DNA of 64,000 nucleotides, taken from the NCBI GenBank assembly GCA_977006965.1, contig OZ345375.1, positions 1 through 64,000 on the forward strand, written 5' to 3'. The notes beneath the pieces are model-generated. The model saw nothing but the letters and a program-made list of their open reading frames with translations, was not told the DNA's origin and did not search any database. Position numbers and translations under genes: made by a program. Below are positions 21,336 to 32,579 of the stretch, piece by piece. The number at the start of each line of letters is the position of its first letter. The stretch's first letter is position 1. Origin of the DNA: Phymatolithon calcareum (Eukaryota; Rhodophyta; Florideophyceae; Hapalidiales).

Positions 21336-21692
21336 TCATATAGTTTCAGTTCTTGGCGTCCGAGGAGAGATATAGGCTACCGCGACATGGATTCCGGCTG
21401 TAACCGTGATAAGCAGCTGTATGTTTGTCGTAGCATGACGGTATACGACTTTAGACGCTATACCGCTTCGCGTGAGCAGCGCTACGTCTCCTCGCGGCTG
21501 GCGAGTCGCGGAAGCTTGTTGGTACGATACCGTTAGGAATTGATCTGATTTCTGCCATGTCTCGGTTAATCCCAGTACGTCGACCGAATGGCATTGAAAC
21601 AGCTGTTCAACTAGGCGCGGCGTTTCGGGAGAGCCCCGAACGTTGAACGTGCAAATCTTTGCGCCCGGGTTCTGGATCATTGGGTGATACAA
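21336..21692 (-). pseudogene. LINE-B endonuclease N-terminal fragment
   Basis: The 118-codon frame contains ICTFNVRGSPETPRLVEQLF followed by VDVLGLTETW, with the Asn and Glu of the AP-endonuclease active site. It ends at VAVAYISPRTPRTE, aligned with LINE-A VVYMSPKSTHQE. The catalytic GDWN and SxH blocks are missing. Confidence 0.8.
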
Positions 21693-22228
21693 GCCGACGG
21701 TGTGTTTAGCGATGCCGTTAAGGAGGTTTTGATGGTGTTCATCGGTTTTGTTATCGTGGCGGTACTAGCGCGTGCTCGTGAATCCTGGGCGGCCGCAGCC
21801 GGTCTCTCCATATATTCGTCAGTCTCGTCGGTTAGAAGAGCATGCTCGTCATTTCCAGTTTCGCTTAGTGGAATCAGTGCTTCTCTTCCGGTGTCGTCAA
21901 GGAGTACCTTCGGACTTCCTGGGGGCTTCGCCCTCGGTTGGTATCGAGTTCGAGGTCGTCATGTATCAGCTCCACTTCTGCTTCCAGCAGTCGGAGGCCT
22001 TCTTCGACTAGCTCCAAGTTTTCTCGATGCCACTTTCTTGTGAGGAAGTCGGCAGTACCTGCGGCGCAAGTTCTCATTCTCGATCTGATGGCGTGTAGGT
22101 TACCCTTTGTCCGTTCTTTTCCAGCGATATTTTTCCATGCCGGCATTGCGTCTCTCCAAATACTACACTTTGGGTCGTGTACGAGGCGTTCTGCGCGCAG
22201 AGTAGCGACAGATCGCTAGACCAGCGGT

Positions 22229-23736
22229 TCATCTGTGAGGACTTCTAAGATTTTCCCGCCAATGAAAGCGAGTCCAAGGATTGCCCTTCGTCGTAGCACG
22301 GTTGTGGAGCTCTTTGAGTTGATTTGGGTCATCTCTATTGCGAGAACATCCTCGGAAGTACAGGGGCACCACCTTGGGTGGGGATTTCTGTGGGTGCTCG
22401 GTTTTCTTGATCACGTTTTCCAACTGTGCGATTTTTCCTTGCTCGCGCACGGAGAACATTCGATAGGTGGGTCTGTGCGCAGCGGCTATTTCTGCATACG
22501 TTCTTCGGAGCTCTTGTCTGCTCCTTAGTATTACAGCTTCCGAAGACCCCATGACGCTTGCGGGGGGGGGTGCCTTGCGCTTTGGTGATCAGTGGTGTCA
22601 TCCGGTATCGGTGGCGGCAGGACGGGTCTGGTATCGTTTTCGGGTGATGCAGGTAGGGCGCTCGAAACGGTCAGGGCGGGTATGGCCGGCAGCTTTGGCT
22701 GCGTCGCGTGTTTCGGGGATGGTGATTCCGGCCGATTGTCTGCCTTCGCGATATCTTCCTGGCTCTCTGAGTGACTCTCGCGAAGCTTCCTGAGGGTCTG
22801 CTCGGGTGATTGGTTTTCCGACTCTTGCTTCCGGGCGAGAGTGCGGAGGTCTGCTTGTGTCAGCGACACAATCTGTGAGAGCTGTGTCACCGCGTTCGTC
22901 AATGCTTCAATCTTTGCTCTTTCCACGGTTTGGTGTCTAGTTTCTTCGTTCGGATGGTCCTTTTCGTGGTGTTTGGTTCCGCGTTTTCGTTTCGCACCTC
23001 CCCGAGCTCAATCGCTAGCCGCATGATGGGCCCTCCACAGAATGCGTTGCAATCTATGCATTGAGCTCGTACAGCTCCACATTTTCTGGGACCTTGTAGT
23101 TTCAGTGCATCAGGAGACTTGCATTTGGGGCATAGGACACTTTTCCGAATAGAGATACATCTTGACTTCCACTAAGACATATGGACTTGTTTTCTGTTTG
23201 CAACTGGCAATGACAATGGGATCTCGAGCGTGATTGTGTGTCGTCGGGTCAGCAGTAGCGTAAGCTCGCCTTTTTTCTGCCGTTGGTAATATTTTGGCGC
23301 TTGGTCCTTGGGAGGTGTAGATTATGCTTGTCTTTCGGGGAGGGGAGCTTGCTTGGTCCTCGTCGCTTGGGCTTCTGGTATCGCGATGGTTTTTTCGTGC
23401 TCGATTCTGCTTCGCAAGGTCTTTCAGGGATCTTCTGAGCTTCGTCTGTTTTTCGTCGGATGCTAGGTGGGCAGAGTGTTTGTTCGATTCGTATTTTTTG
23501 TCTTCTTTTCGTTCCGTTTCTCTTTTTTCATCGTTCGAGCTGCATTTTTCTTTCTTGGTTTTCTTCTTTGGTGTCAACTCGACCTTGGAGATGATATTGT
23601 CGCGTCCTTTCATGATCTTGTTTTCATTGCTCCAATTGTCGGGTGATGGTGTGGTTCTGGTGATGGCCTTTCGGGCTTGTCTCGCGCGGGTGGCGGCAGA
23701 CGGACGGACCTTCGGGGAAAGAGCCTGTTGTTTCAT
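22229..23736 (-). pseudogene. LINE-B ORF1-like region
   Basis: 23736-23110 is a Lys/Arg/Glu-rich frame. After a frameshift near 23140 the minus strand encodes LCPKCKSPDALKLQG...CIDCNAFC, a CX2C...CX2C pair like LINE-A Cys123-150. 22926-22531 has a heptad-like stretch (IEALTNAVTQLSQIVSLTQA) and a Pro-rich tail. 22552-22229 contains PPKVVPLYFRGCSRN, the counterpart of LINE-A KMVALYFRGLSK. After another frameshift it continues as AFIGGKILEVLTDE (LINE-A SFIGTTVMEVLTE). Several frame breaks make it non-functional. Predicted role: RNA binding. Confidence 0.7.
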
Positions 23737-23799
23737 ATTTCGGTCAAAATAATTGATTTCGTTTCTTTCGCAGCGGGTGGCGAATTTCGTCTGGGCCGG

Positions 23800-25726
23800 T
23801 TTGTCCCGCCTTAGTCGTCACCGGCGTCGTCGGTCTCCATTTCCGGGGGCAAACCCGCGGATCGGAGCGTCTCTCCCCGGTTGATTAGGATTGCGGGGAT
23901 CCGCTCCGCTGTGCTTCATTCTGCCTCGCTGTTCCTCTTTATGAGATCTCCGGGCCGATCGGGTCACGTTCCCCGCAGTAGTATTGAGAGTGGGCTGGAA
24001 CCTCTTGTGGCCAGATTTCCATGGCCTGGCCAGGCGCCTGCGTTTCCCAAGGAGGGCGCGGTGTGAGTCCCCATGGACCTGCGCCCGCCTGGCGAACTCG
24101 TCGAAAGACACCCCTCCCCACAGCGCTTTGTTGCTCAAGATGACCGGCCTCATGTCTACGTCTGTCTCGAGGATGATCCGAGTGACTAGCTAGTTCTCCG
24201 AGAACAGGTTCCCGCATTGGCGCGCAGAGTCTCGGAGACGTAGTCCAAATGCTCGCTCATTCTCCTTGTCCTTCTGAGACAAGCCGTCAAACTCGGCAAC
24301 AGCGGCGATAATAACCTCCTCGGTTTCAAACGCCTTGAGAAGGTGCTGGAACGCCTCCGGATAGGTCGAGAATCCTTTGAGGCGAGAAGTGCTAAGGGCT
24401 TTGTAAGAGTCGAATTGTCGGCTGGCCCCTCCGGTCAGGTATTTCGACATCAGGCGGACTGCGGCACCTTCGGGAATATCGTTTTCACCGCACGTGGTCT
24501 TGAACGCGGAGAGGAATTGGAGGACTTCGATGGGTCTCTCACCTGAAAAAGTGTGGCTCTCCATAGCATGGCGTGTGAGCTTCTGGAACTGACCAATCAT
24601 GGCCGAAATCTTGGCCCCGGAGCATTGGCTGGTGTTCAAGAGGCGGTACCGCCGATAAGAAAGGGCTTCATTAAATCTCTCGTGAGAGCACATGAGCTCC
24701 ATGAGGCCGTGGTACTTGGGGCCCTTGCCCCTCGATGAACGTTCGGACTACTCGGCCCTTTCTCAGTTTGCTCGATGTGTCCTTCTCTCAGCAACACGTG
24801 TCCTCCAGCGGGGGTACAGACGGTCTATAGGTTCGCCGCGCTTCCCTATGGAACTGCTTCCGTCCGATCGGGCACCGTACCCCGACGAGGAGGAGTCCTC
24901 CGACGAGCTCTGAGAGCCGTCACGCAACCTGAGCTCCATTTGGAGCGAATAGGGATTGGGCTCATCAAATGACCGTTTTCTGGTTGTCGTCGATGTAACG
25001 GCGTCTCTCGGCGGAGACCAGCCCGTCAACAGAGGGGATTGCGTAATGAGTCGCGAAATTTGTCCTTCGCTCAGCGAGGCTCCAAGGTCATGGATTGCAT
25101 GATATTTTCTTGGATGACCGCGGAGCTGCCGTGGATTGCCTCTTGCAGCTTGGCATCGATCGCAGCATTGATCGTCTCTTCTATCGTCGACGGAAGCTCC
25201 CTCATTTAGGAAGAAAGCTGGGCGATCGCGGCCACCAGGTCTTCGTGGTTCCCGGGAGCGACCATATTCGACTCGGCCTTCCCGATCCTTCCCCGAGCTG
25301 CATCCAGCTCCGATCGAAGGACTCCGGTATCCGACCGATCACGATTTGAATTTCGGGGGACGTTCGCGCTAGCTTGAGCGGTGGCGCCTTCATCGCCCCG
25401 AGGGGTACCTTGAGATGACCTCAGGCCTGGACGGTCGGCCGGCGCACTGGCGGATGTCTCCACCGGCGCCGATCGCGGCCCGACCAGCGTAGGGTCAAAG
25501 TTGCCGCGGCTGGTCACATGGACGAATCGTCTTCGTCATCAAGGGCGCCACGCGGTACCGACGCTGGCCGAAAGGGGGCCGAAGTGGGTACAACGGCTGA
25601 TCGGCCGTACCGAGCCTCGATCTCTTTAGCCCGCAGCTGAGAAGCTCGGGTGGAGCGAGTTCGGGGACCCTCGTCGGTCATGTTGGCTAGCAGGAATGTG
25701 GAGATCTGCGTTCCTTGTTTTCTCAA
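23800..25726 (-). pseudogene. Orphan retrotransposon gag region
   Basis: The minus frame 24702-24190 (170 codons) has features of a capsid-type retrotransposon gag domain: helix-rich, with HTFSGERPIEVLQFLSAFKT, LTGGASRQFDSYKAL, YPEAFQHLLKAFETEEVI and NERAFGLRLRDSARQCG. It ends at a TAG (about 24190), after which the same frame carries on as LVTRIILETDVDMRPVILSN into 23818, so one stop breaks an otherwise continuous ORF. Upstream frames (25726-25514, 25517-25206, 25029-24763) are Ser/Pro/acid-rich and fit the disordered gag N-terminus, with frameshifts. No protease, RT or integrase follows; LINE-B begins instead. No LTR was recognised. Confidence 0.6.
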
Positions 25727-26291
25727 AGTTCTTGGGGTCTTGGTAAGGCAGATCTACCGTAGCATCGGGAACAGTTTCGAACCGTTCAAGGTCGTGAGAC
25801 CACTTGTGGTAGCTCAGATCGGCGGATATACGCCACTAAGTAGTTCGAGAACGGTTGGCCGTTGAGGCCGTGCAAGGCTCTAGCGAAGTATCTCTCTCGA
25901 TGGAGGTTTATGGCAGAGCAATCAAGAACACACGCACGGCCGTAGAGTCCAATCGCAAGAGGACACCAACTTCCGTACGCACACGCAAGGGCGAGGGTCC
26001 GAAGACAGATGCTTTACTGACGGCGCAGAGTCGAGTTCGTACGCGAGTCCTTCGCGGAGGCGAAAATTCCGCGAAGGTTGGAACGGAAAACGATCGATCT
26101 GGACCAAAAACGGGTTGTCCATTTTAATGAAGGACGGTGGCGAAAGCCCGCCATATACTACTGAATCGGTCTTATCATACTACAAGTAACCCTAAGCGGA
26201 GAGCCCGACTGAGTCGAAGGCACTGGGTGTAAGCCAATGTGGGCAGTCATAGCCGCAAAAAACAAGGCCTCAAGGCCAAGCAATCATACTG
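25727..26291. other. No recognised gene
   Basis: This may be the 5' leader of the orphan gag region. No LTR-like direct repeat partner was found. Confidence 0.35.
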
Positions 26292-26303
26292 CTACACTCC
26301 TAT

Positions 26304-27026
26304 TTGACTCAAATACGCTGCAGTAACTGTGAAGGCGCACTCCACCGCTTTTCTGGTACACCGGAGAAAGTCGACGATGAGGAATCGATGATTCGTGTCT
26401 GTGTGGAGTGCCTGGTGGAACGTGGATATAATGAAAAGCCCTCGTCTAAAGCTACCGTCTCCGAAGCAGAAGCTAATGTGGCTCTGCAGGGCCCGGTCAG
26501 CGTCCTGATTGAAAAGATATAGAAAAACCCCACGAGATGTATTCCTTGCGTCTTTGAGCACTTCTGGAATGTGCTCAAATGCCCAAAAATGCAGAATCCG
26601 GGAAAAGGAACATTGCAAGGGAACAGATTTGGGCAACGAGCGGAAAAGACAGGCTGAGAACCCCTTGTGAAAGTGATTCTTGACACTTTCGAAGCGATCA
26701 CCAACGGGAACCTTCTCACAAGCACCATCCAATTGCAGCTAAAGGGCGTCGATGAGACACATGAACCCACATCAGAAGGAATCGTATCTCAAGAAGAGCA
26801 GAACTTCAAGAAAACCACTGGCAGCATGTCCAATGCTATTTCAATGCTGACCAGACACCTGAGCAAATCTCAAGCGGATACATCCCAGCTCCGTGACAAA
26901 TCCGACAGTCTTGAAGAGAAACAAATTGTAATGGAGTCGAAACTCGTGTCCGCTACATGGGCAGCAGAGGAATCGGAAAAGCATCGAAAACAAGTGAAGT
27001 CTCTATTGGAAGAGTCTCAACTTTAG
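26304..27026 (+). pseudogene. LINE-C ORF1-like region
   Basis: 26304-26522 begins MTQIRCSNCEGALHRFSG and later has RVCVECL, giving CX2C...CX2C as in the other LINEs here. 26667-27026 has a long amphipathic stretch (SKSQADTSQLRDKSDSLEEK) consistent with a coiled coil. A frame break separates the two. Inferred role: RNA-binding ORF1 product; now dead. Confidence 0.6.
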
Positions 27027-27926
27027 ACAAAAGCCAATCTCACAATACCCCCACCTGAAGAGCACCATGAACAGTGCCAGTGTTCATTATACGACGAATG
27101 CACCCACACCGCAATAAACAGCTACACAGACGTGGCAAGGGCACCATCGTCGATTAGACAGGGCATTCCAGCTCTCTAAGCCATGATCACGCCAATTAAA
27201 GGGCCTGAAACGCCAACAGTAAACCCGACCGCCACCAAGAAGACAGATGTACCAGCCCAAGAAGGATGTGGCCTTAAAAAATACATCCGAATACACTCAA
27301 ACCGTTCTGCGTCCCGATGATCCACGAGTTAGAACGCACATTCTCAGAGCCAGTCGCTTTGCATTGTCGAAAGTTAACAAGAGGACCTATCGGAGAGCTA
27401 CGGCGGTACCTCAACGGCGTCCTGGGACGCGGAAATGGATGGGGAATTGACTTTTTGGGAGTTCAGTTCTTGAGATTACCACTGGAGAAGTGAGCGAGCG
27501 GCCATAATTGAGCTCCTAACGAGTAAGAAATTCATACATATCAGCTCATTCTCCAAATAACCGAACATGAACGAGTTGACAGAAGCCCATCTTGACCGCA
27601 TAATTTGCAGTCTTGATGGCTGCTGCAAGCGCATGGAAAGGCTATTGGAGCACACCAGGCACATAGGTGCCCGAAAGTACTAAATGAATACTTTGTATGA
27701 GACGAGCTCGCTCGTTGTTGAAGCTCGTATGAAGCTCTGCAGCCTACTTGACGCCCAAAATGAGAACCGAGAAAATGATTGTCAGATCCCACAAGGAAGA
27801 CCGCGGCAGACATACAAGCAAGGACGTAGCTGTGGAGCAAGCCCAGGAGCACGCCTCAGGCGAACGATCCGGCGACAGCCCCTTCATAAGTATATATCCA
27901 ATCGGAGAATCATGGTCAACGTTAGA

Positions 27927-28570
27927 TCTTGATGAATTTATGAGAGTCGGAACCTATAATGTGCATGGACTAGCGTCGAACAAAAAGTCATTGTCCAGCT
28001 ATGGGACACAGTCAAGCCACATCTTCTGGCGATAACAGAAAGATGGTTAAATCCTGAACATGCGCTCTTACTCCCTCAAGCACACCTGTCCGCCAACCCG
28101 CTGGCTGAAAAGTGGAGATGGCGCAACAGAGGAGGTGTGACGATTCTATTCCGTAACGTTATGTGAACAAGACTTCAGTACAGAATCGCACAGCAATATC
28201 ACCAGCAGTTTTCTGCCAAGTCCCAGGCGTCCCAGTGATTAGTGACTATCTTTCCCCGGACCAAAGCACGGAGAAAGTGAGACAATTTCTTTCAAGAGTG
28301 CAAAGCTCAACACGCGGACCCTCTATACTTATCGGGGGCTTGAATTTGAGACATAATGCATGGGATAAGAAGGGAAACAAAAAAGGACAGATACTATACA
28401 ATTGGGCAAAAAAGTGGGGCTGGCGAATTTGCAGGCCTAGTGGCCAATATTCAACACCCACGTGGGCTCAAGCGTCATCTATCTCATCCTATGCATGGGA
28501 ACTATCGCACAGTCCGTTTACTTGGCGCACGGAGAATGGACCGGATCAAGCGATCACATATCGGGTATAG
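27927..28570 (+). pseudogene. LINE-C endonuclease relic
   Basis: MRVGTYNVHGLASNKK (about 27940) is the start of an AP-endonuclease fold. A shifted frame continues through a LLAITERW-like stretch carrying the Glu. 28163-28570 carries SILIGGLNLRHNAWDKKGNK, where GGLNLRH replaces the usual GDxN and so loses the catalytic Asp, then YSTPTWAQ. At least two frameshifts are present. Confidence 0.7.
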
Positions 28571-29243
28571 GAAGAATAGCTGATGAACAGTCTCGGAGCG
28601 CTGAGAAATATAGAGTACCATTGAGTGCACGGAAAAACACCAAACTTCAAGAAAGAGCATTATCCGAGTTCGAATCAAGACTACCGGCAACAGTGTAGGA
28701 TATGCCCAAGGCGGATATAAAGGAAGCATAACAGAATGCGTACAAGAGAGCTCGTGATATCATCAATCAGCCGTGGCTATGCGGCAGCTCAAGAAAACCA
28801 AGAACATTTAAAGAATTCTGGACCAAAGATCTCTACAACCTCTCGAAGCTGCGAACAAAAGCCTACATGAAGGCTAATAAGATAAACGCGACCGAGGACT
28901 GACATGCACATAGAGATCTAAACAGAGGGGTGAAGAAGATGACCAGAGCAAACAGACGAGCAAGCTTTAAGAAATTCACCCAAGATTTATCAGCATCAAC
29001 GCCAACAGACTTTTCAAAAAGGATGAAAAACTTAATTCATATGAAGAGTAGGATATCTCAGACGAAATGTTGCGAAGGGCGGCCCCTGGATCGGGCTGAA
29101 GTGGCAGCGCACTTGACGGAAAAACAGAAAGACTCTCAAGGCACAGCCATACAGCCGCGGAAATTTCAAGTCACACGTGCGCTAAGTCGAGAGCTAAACA
29201 GATCCATAATCCGGGCCCCAAGGAGGAAAGCAGCCCGGTTCAG

Positions 29244-30621
29244 ATGGAATCTTCTCTGAAGCACTGCAACTTACCCCAGAGCAAAGCTACAACTTCCTCC
29301 TGGCAACTATCCCCAAAGCAAGCCAGCTTGATTGCTGGCCTAATGACTGGAATCACGCTTTGGTGGTTCCAATCTTCAAAAAAGGTGACCCAAGCTCCCC
29401 GAAAAGCAACAGACCGATTTCGCTGCTATCGCACGCTCGGAAAATTTTCGAATCGGCGGTGGACAAATTGATCCGGAAGGAGTACTCCTTTAGCAGATCG
29501 AAAATGAGATTTCAACCTCGAAAACGCACAGAAAGAGCCCTCCTGCACAACGCAGGAGAATAAAGACAAAAGCCGTACTAGACTTGAAGTCCGCATATGG
29601 TATCCCCCATTAGCTCCACGCTGTTCAAAATTCTAATGGACACCTTGGCGGAAAGAATCATGGCTATGAGCTTCGAAGACTCTAATGCAAGTCTTCGCCT
29701 GAACTTGTTTGCTGGCGATGTCATACTGATGGCCAGGAATAAAAACGAGCTGCAAGAAATTCTCAATGGATGCTCTGAATGGGCGAAGGCCTATCGAATG
29801 ACTTGGTCGACTTAAAAGTGCTCAGTCATAATTTCAAAGCGAAGGATGGAGAACCAGTTTATATTGGCGGGCGATGAAGTTAAAATAAATCGCACTGAAG
29901 AGTATCTCGGCACGTCAATCGATAAGTACTGAATTCGTGACGACGGGCTTCTCGAACGATTCAAGAGCGCGAGCGCGAAAGTGCGACTCATGAGCACCCT
30001 TGGGATGACACGAAACGGATACAATACAGAACAAAGCATCCGACTTTTCAAAGCTTTCATTAGACCAGTGTATGAATATGCTGCGCACATCACACCCGCC
30101 ACAATCCGAGTATCGAGAGCAGCAGCTAAAGCTCAAAAAGGGATCGCAAAAATACTGTTTGGGAAATGGGCAGAGCGGCACTGGAGAAGACTAGTGAAGC
30201 TGTGTCAAAAAGAACCATGGGATTTCCGTCGCCAGCACGTCTTTTCCAAACTGTGAAAAAGACAAGCGACGTGGAAGCAGAGATAGAGCTCGAAACTTTT
30301 GATAAAATGCGAGAACCGAGTACCCTAACTGACATTCAGGACAGAGGCGCCCTTCGACGAACCTGGGAGAAGCAAGAAGAGCGCCGTGCCAGGGACATTA
30401 CATTTTCCGAAAACGGTTTACCGCACCAAGCAGTGAGGATGGAAGAGAGCAGGCACAGAATTATATGCGCAAGATGGTTCATAGGTGACTTTCCAAGAAA
30501 TCCGCCAATGTTGATCGAAGAAATGGGCAGTCAAGGAGCACGGGCAGTGCGTTTGACAAAAGGCGAGAGAATACGGGATATGAGCAATCACACGTTGTTT
30601 ATTGCTCAAGCTTGTGAATGA
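29244..30621 (+). pseudogene. LINE-C reverse transcriptase and C-terminal relic
   Basis: MVVPIFKKGDPSSPKSNRPI then SLLSHARKIFES (29360 onward) are RT motifs. 29597-29815 has SPISSTLFKILMDTLAERIM and LNLFAGDVILMA, where the catalytic FADD has become FAGD. 29981-30256 carries LMSTLGMTRNGYN and IRPVYEYAAHITPAT. 30166-30621 is an open C-terminal stretch ending near a stop. The loss of the Asp pair and the frameshifts show it is inactive. Confidence 0.8.
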
Positions 30622-30625
30622 TTAT

Positions 30626-30818
30626 CTCTTGCACTATTGTCGTGCCCTTTCTCCTCGCGGCTATCTACGTTAGCTTGCGCTATATAGAGATTTCGGATTC
30701 GCCTATTGAATGCTAATGAGTCAATAGCGACCACTAAATTTTAACACTGTTAATTGCGCGCTCGATTCACACGACCAGCAAATTAACGTCCGGGGAATAA
30801 CTTGAATCTCACTTGGAT
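30626..30818. other. Spacer between LINE-C and gypsy remnant
   Basis: AT-rich spacer with no gene. It should hold the 3' untranslated end of the minus-strand gypsy remnant, but no LTR was recognised. Confidence 0.4.
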
Positions 30819-31930
30819 TTACTCTGTTACACTCACCCTCCTTTTGGACTTCGACGTCCTCGTCGAATTTTCAAACTCAGTAATAAGTTCTTTGCAATTG
30901 TAGAGATCTTTCTTGGACAGCCATATCGCGTCACACTCTTGATCTCCTTCGAATAACGTTAAGTAGTACATTCTGTTTAGTTCCTTTTTCTTTCGCAGAA
31001 TCCTTTGAACTTCTTGCTCGACATTCCCGTCCGCATCTATCACAATATTCAGGGGTCCTTCTTTACCCTCCCTGCAAACGTACTTCTTAAGTTTAGACAC
31101 ATGAAAGACATTGTGTGCGCGTTTCATAGAAGGCGGCAACTCAATCTTATATGTCAATGGACCCATAACGTCAAGTATTGAGAATGGCCGTAAAATCTTT
31201 GGACGCCACTTCTTGGGGAGATCTGCACGACTGAATGCACTTAATGTTTCGGATATTAGCATCACTAAGTCACCCTTTTCAAATGTAACGTCGCGCCGGC
31301 TCTGGTCAGCATAATACTTCTGTCGTGCTCTAGCAATAGCTAGATTATCCCTAGCAATTGATCGGAATCTCTTGTAAATTTCTGCATAATCAGATGCGAA
31401 TTGGCACTGTACTGTCCACTGACTTAAGTTTCGAGTTAGTACAGTGTGTGGAATACGGCCAATATCCACTTCAAATGGAGATAGTCCTGTGCTCGCATTT
31501 CGGGATGCATTGTATTCATATTCGACCTCGCTTAGTGATAAATCCCAATCGTCAGGACTCCTCTGGACGACATCACGAAGCATGTTAGTCACCAATCGAA
31601 CCGTGATCTCGGATTGGCCGTCCGTTTGCGGATGGTCCTTCGTAGCCATATTCAATCGAATGTTTTGAAGCTCAGTCAGGCATTTCCAGTAATTAGCCGT
31701 AAATTTTGGGTCTCTGTCGGAGATGATTCTTATCGGTACCCCGTGTTTCGAAAACACGAAATCTTGAAATAGGACTGCAACTTCTGGTGCAGTTACTGTC
31801 TTCTTGGTTGGAATAAATATTCCCCTCTTTGACAGTTTATCGACAACGACTAGAATAGAGTCGAATCCTTTCGTCGATGGAGGAATTTCTGTGAGGAAGT
31901 CAGTTGGTATTACTTCCCAGCAGTGCTCAG
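30819..31930 (-). pseudogene. Integrase core and C-terminus of an older chromodomain gypsy element (split)
   Basis: The minus frame covers the integrase catalytic core: the first Asp in IPTDFLTEIP, IISDRDPKF with the second Asp, NMATKDHPQTDGQSE, and the Glu in that last block. A GPY-type region (LPKKWRPKILRPFSILDVMG...LP) and a chromodomain-like end follow. The frame is open to its stop. Its N-terminal side is cut at 31930 by Gypsy-1, and the missing zinc-binding end lies beyond that element at 37901-38005. RT and RNase H of this older element are not visible. Confidence 0.9.
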
Positions 31931-32493
31931 TGTGACACGACAAGGTGTTCCAGAGGTAAAGAGGAGAGAGGTAGAGCTGAGCACAGTACCGTTGGGTTAC
32001 TGGAGCGCAGTGCATACACGGCAAAAGCAGAGGATAGTTCACCGGGCGGGTTCCTTCAGATCCCCCGACGGTGCTGCCTTTATTATTCTCTATATAAAGG
32101 AACTGCAGCAGCACAAGAGTCTACCCAGGCATTAGAGAGGGCGCAATGCATGCGACTCCACGCCCTTGAATGGTCGGACAAACGAGTGCTCTCAGTTGTG
32201 ACAGATTCCAAGCGGATGTAATTAAATCCGCGAGGCTAATTCCGAACCGGTTAGGGAGGTGACACTGACAGTCTGGTCGCCACGCACGCACCCGTCAGCG
32301 CAAGCAAGGGGATAGGACCCGTTCGAAACGAGGACTGCAAAGTACTCCGCGTTGGCGTCCGTTCACCGGCCGCTGCTCGTACAGCGATCATCAGGCGCAA
32401 ATAGGGGACTGTCAAATACCCCATGTTCGTGTCCATTCACCAGCCGCTGCTAAGACAGCGATCATCCGGCGCAAGACAGGGTGCAGTGTTACA
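31931..32493 (-). repeat. Gypsy-1 LTR (3' LTR in element orientation)
   Basis: It begins TGTGACACGA and ends GTGTTACA on the plus strand, giving short imperfect inverted ends. It is 563 bp, the same length as the partner LTR. Confidence 0.93.
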
Positions 32494-32579
32494 GTGCCCC
32501 AAAGCTTCAGTAAAGATCGTTTTACTGCAAAGCTTGACAATTAAACTCGCGCTGGCTTCGTGCTTGTTCCTTTTGACGG

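Larger units (their letters stand above)
21336..23752 (-). mobile_element. LINE-B, 5' half only (ORF1 plus start of endonuclease)
   Basis: On the minus strand the order is a basic N-terminus (23736 downward), a zinc-knuckle-like block, a coiled coil, the conserved LYFRG block, a linker and the endonuclease N-terminus, all as in LINE-A but with low identity. It stops in the middle of the endonuclease at about 21336, so the 3' part with RT is gone. LINEs normally lose 5' sequence, so this 3' loss points to a later deletion or breakage. Confidence 0.75.
26292..30625 (+). mobile_element. LINE-C, long but decayed copy
   Basis: Collinear plus-strand remains of a LINE: a Cys-rich ORF1 start, a coiled coil, endonuclease, RT and C-terminal region over 4.3 kb, all frameshifted. 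It shares layout with LINE-A but differs throughout in sequence. The rearranged fragment at 0.4-1.16 kb belongs to the same subfamily. No clear poly(A) tail or target duplication was seen. Confidence 0.8.
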
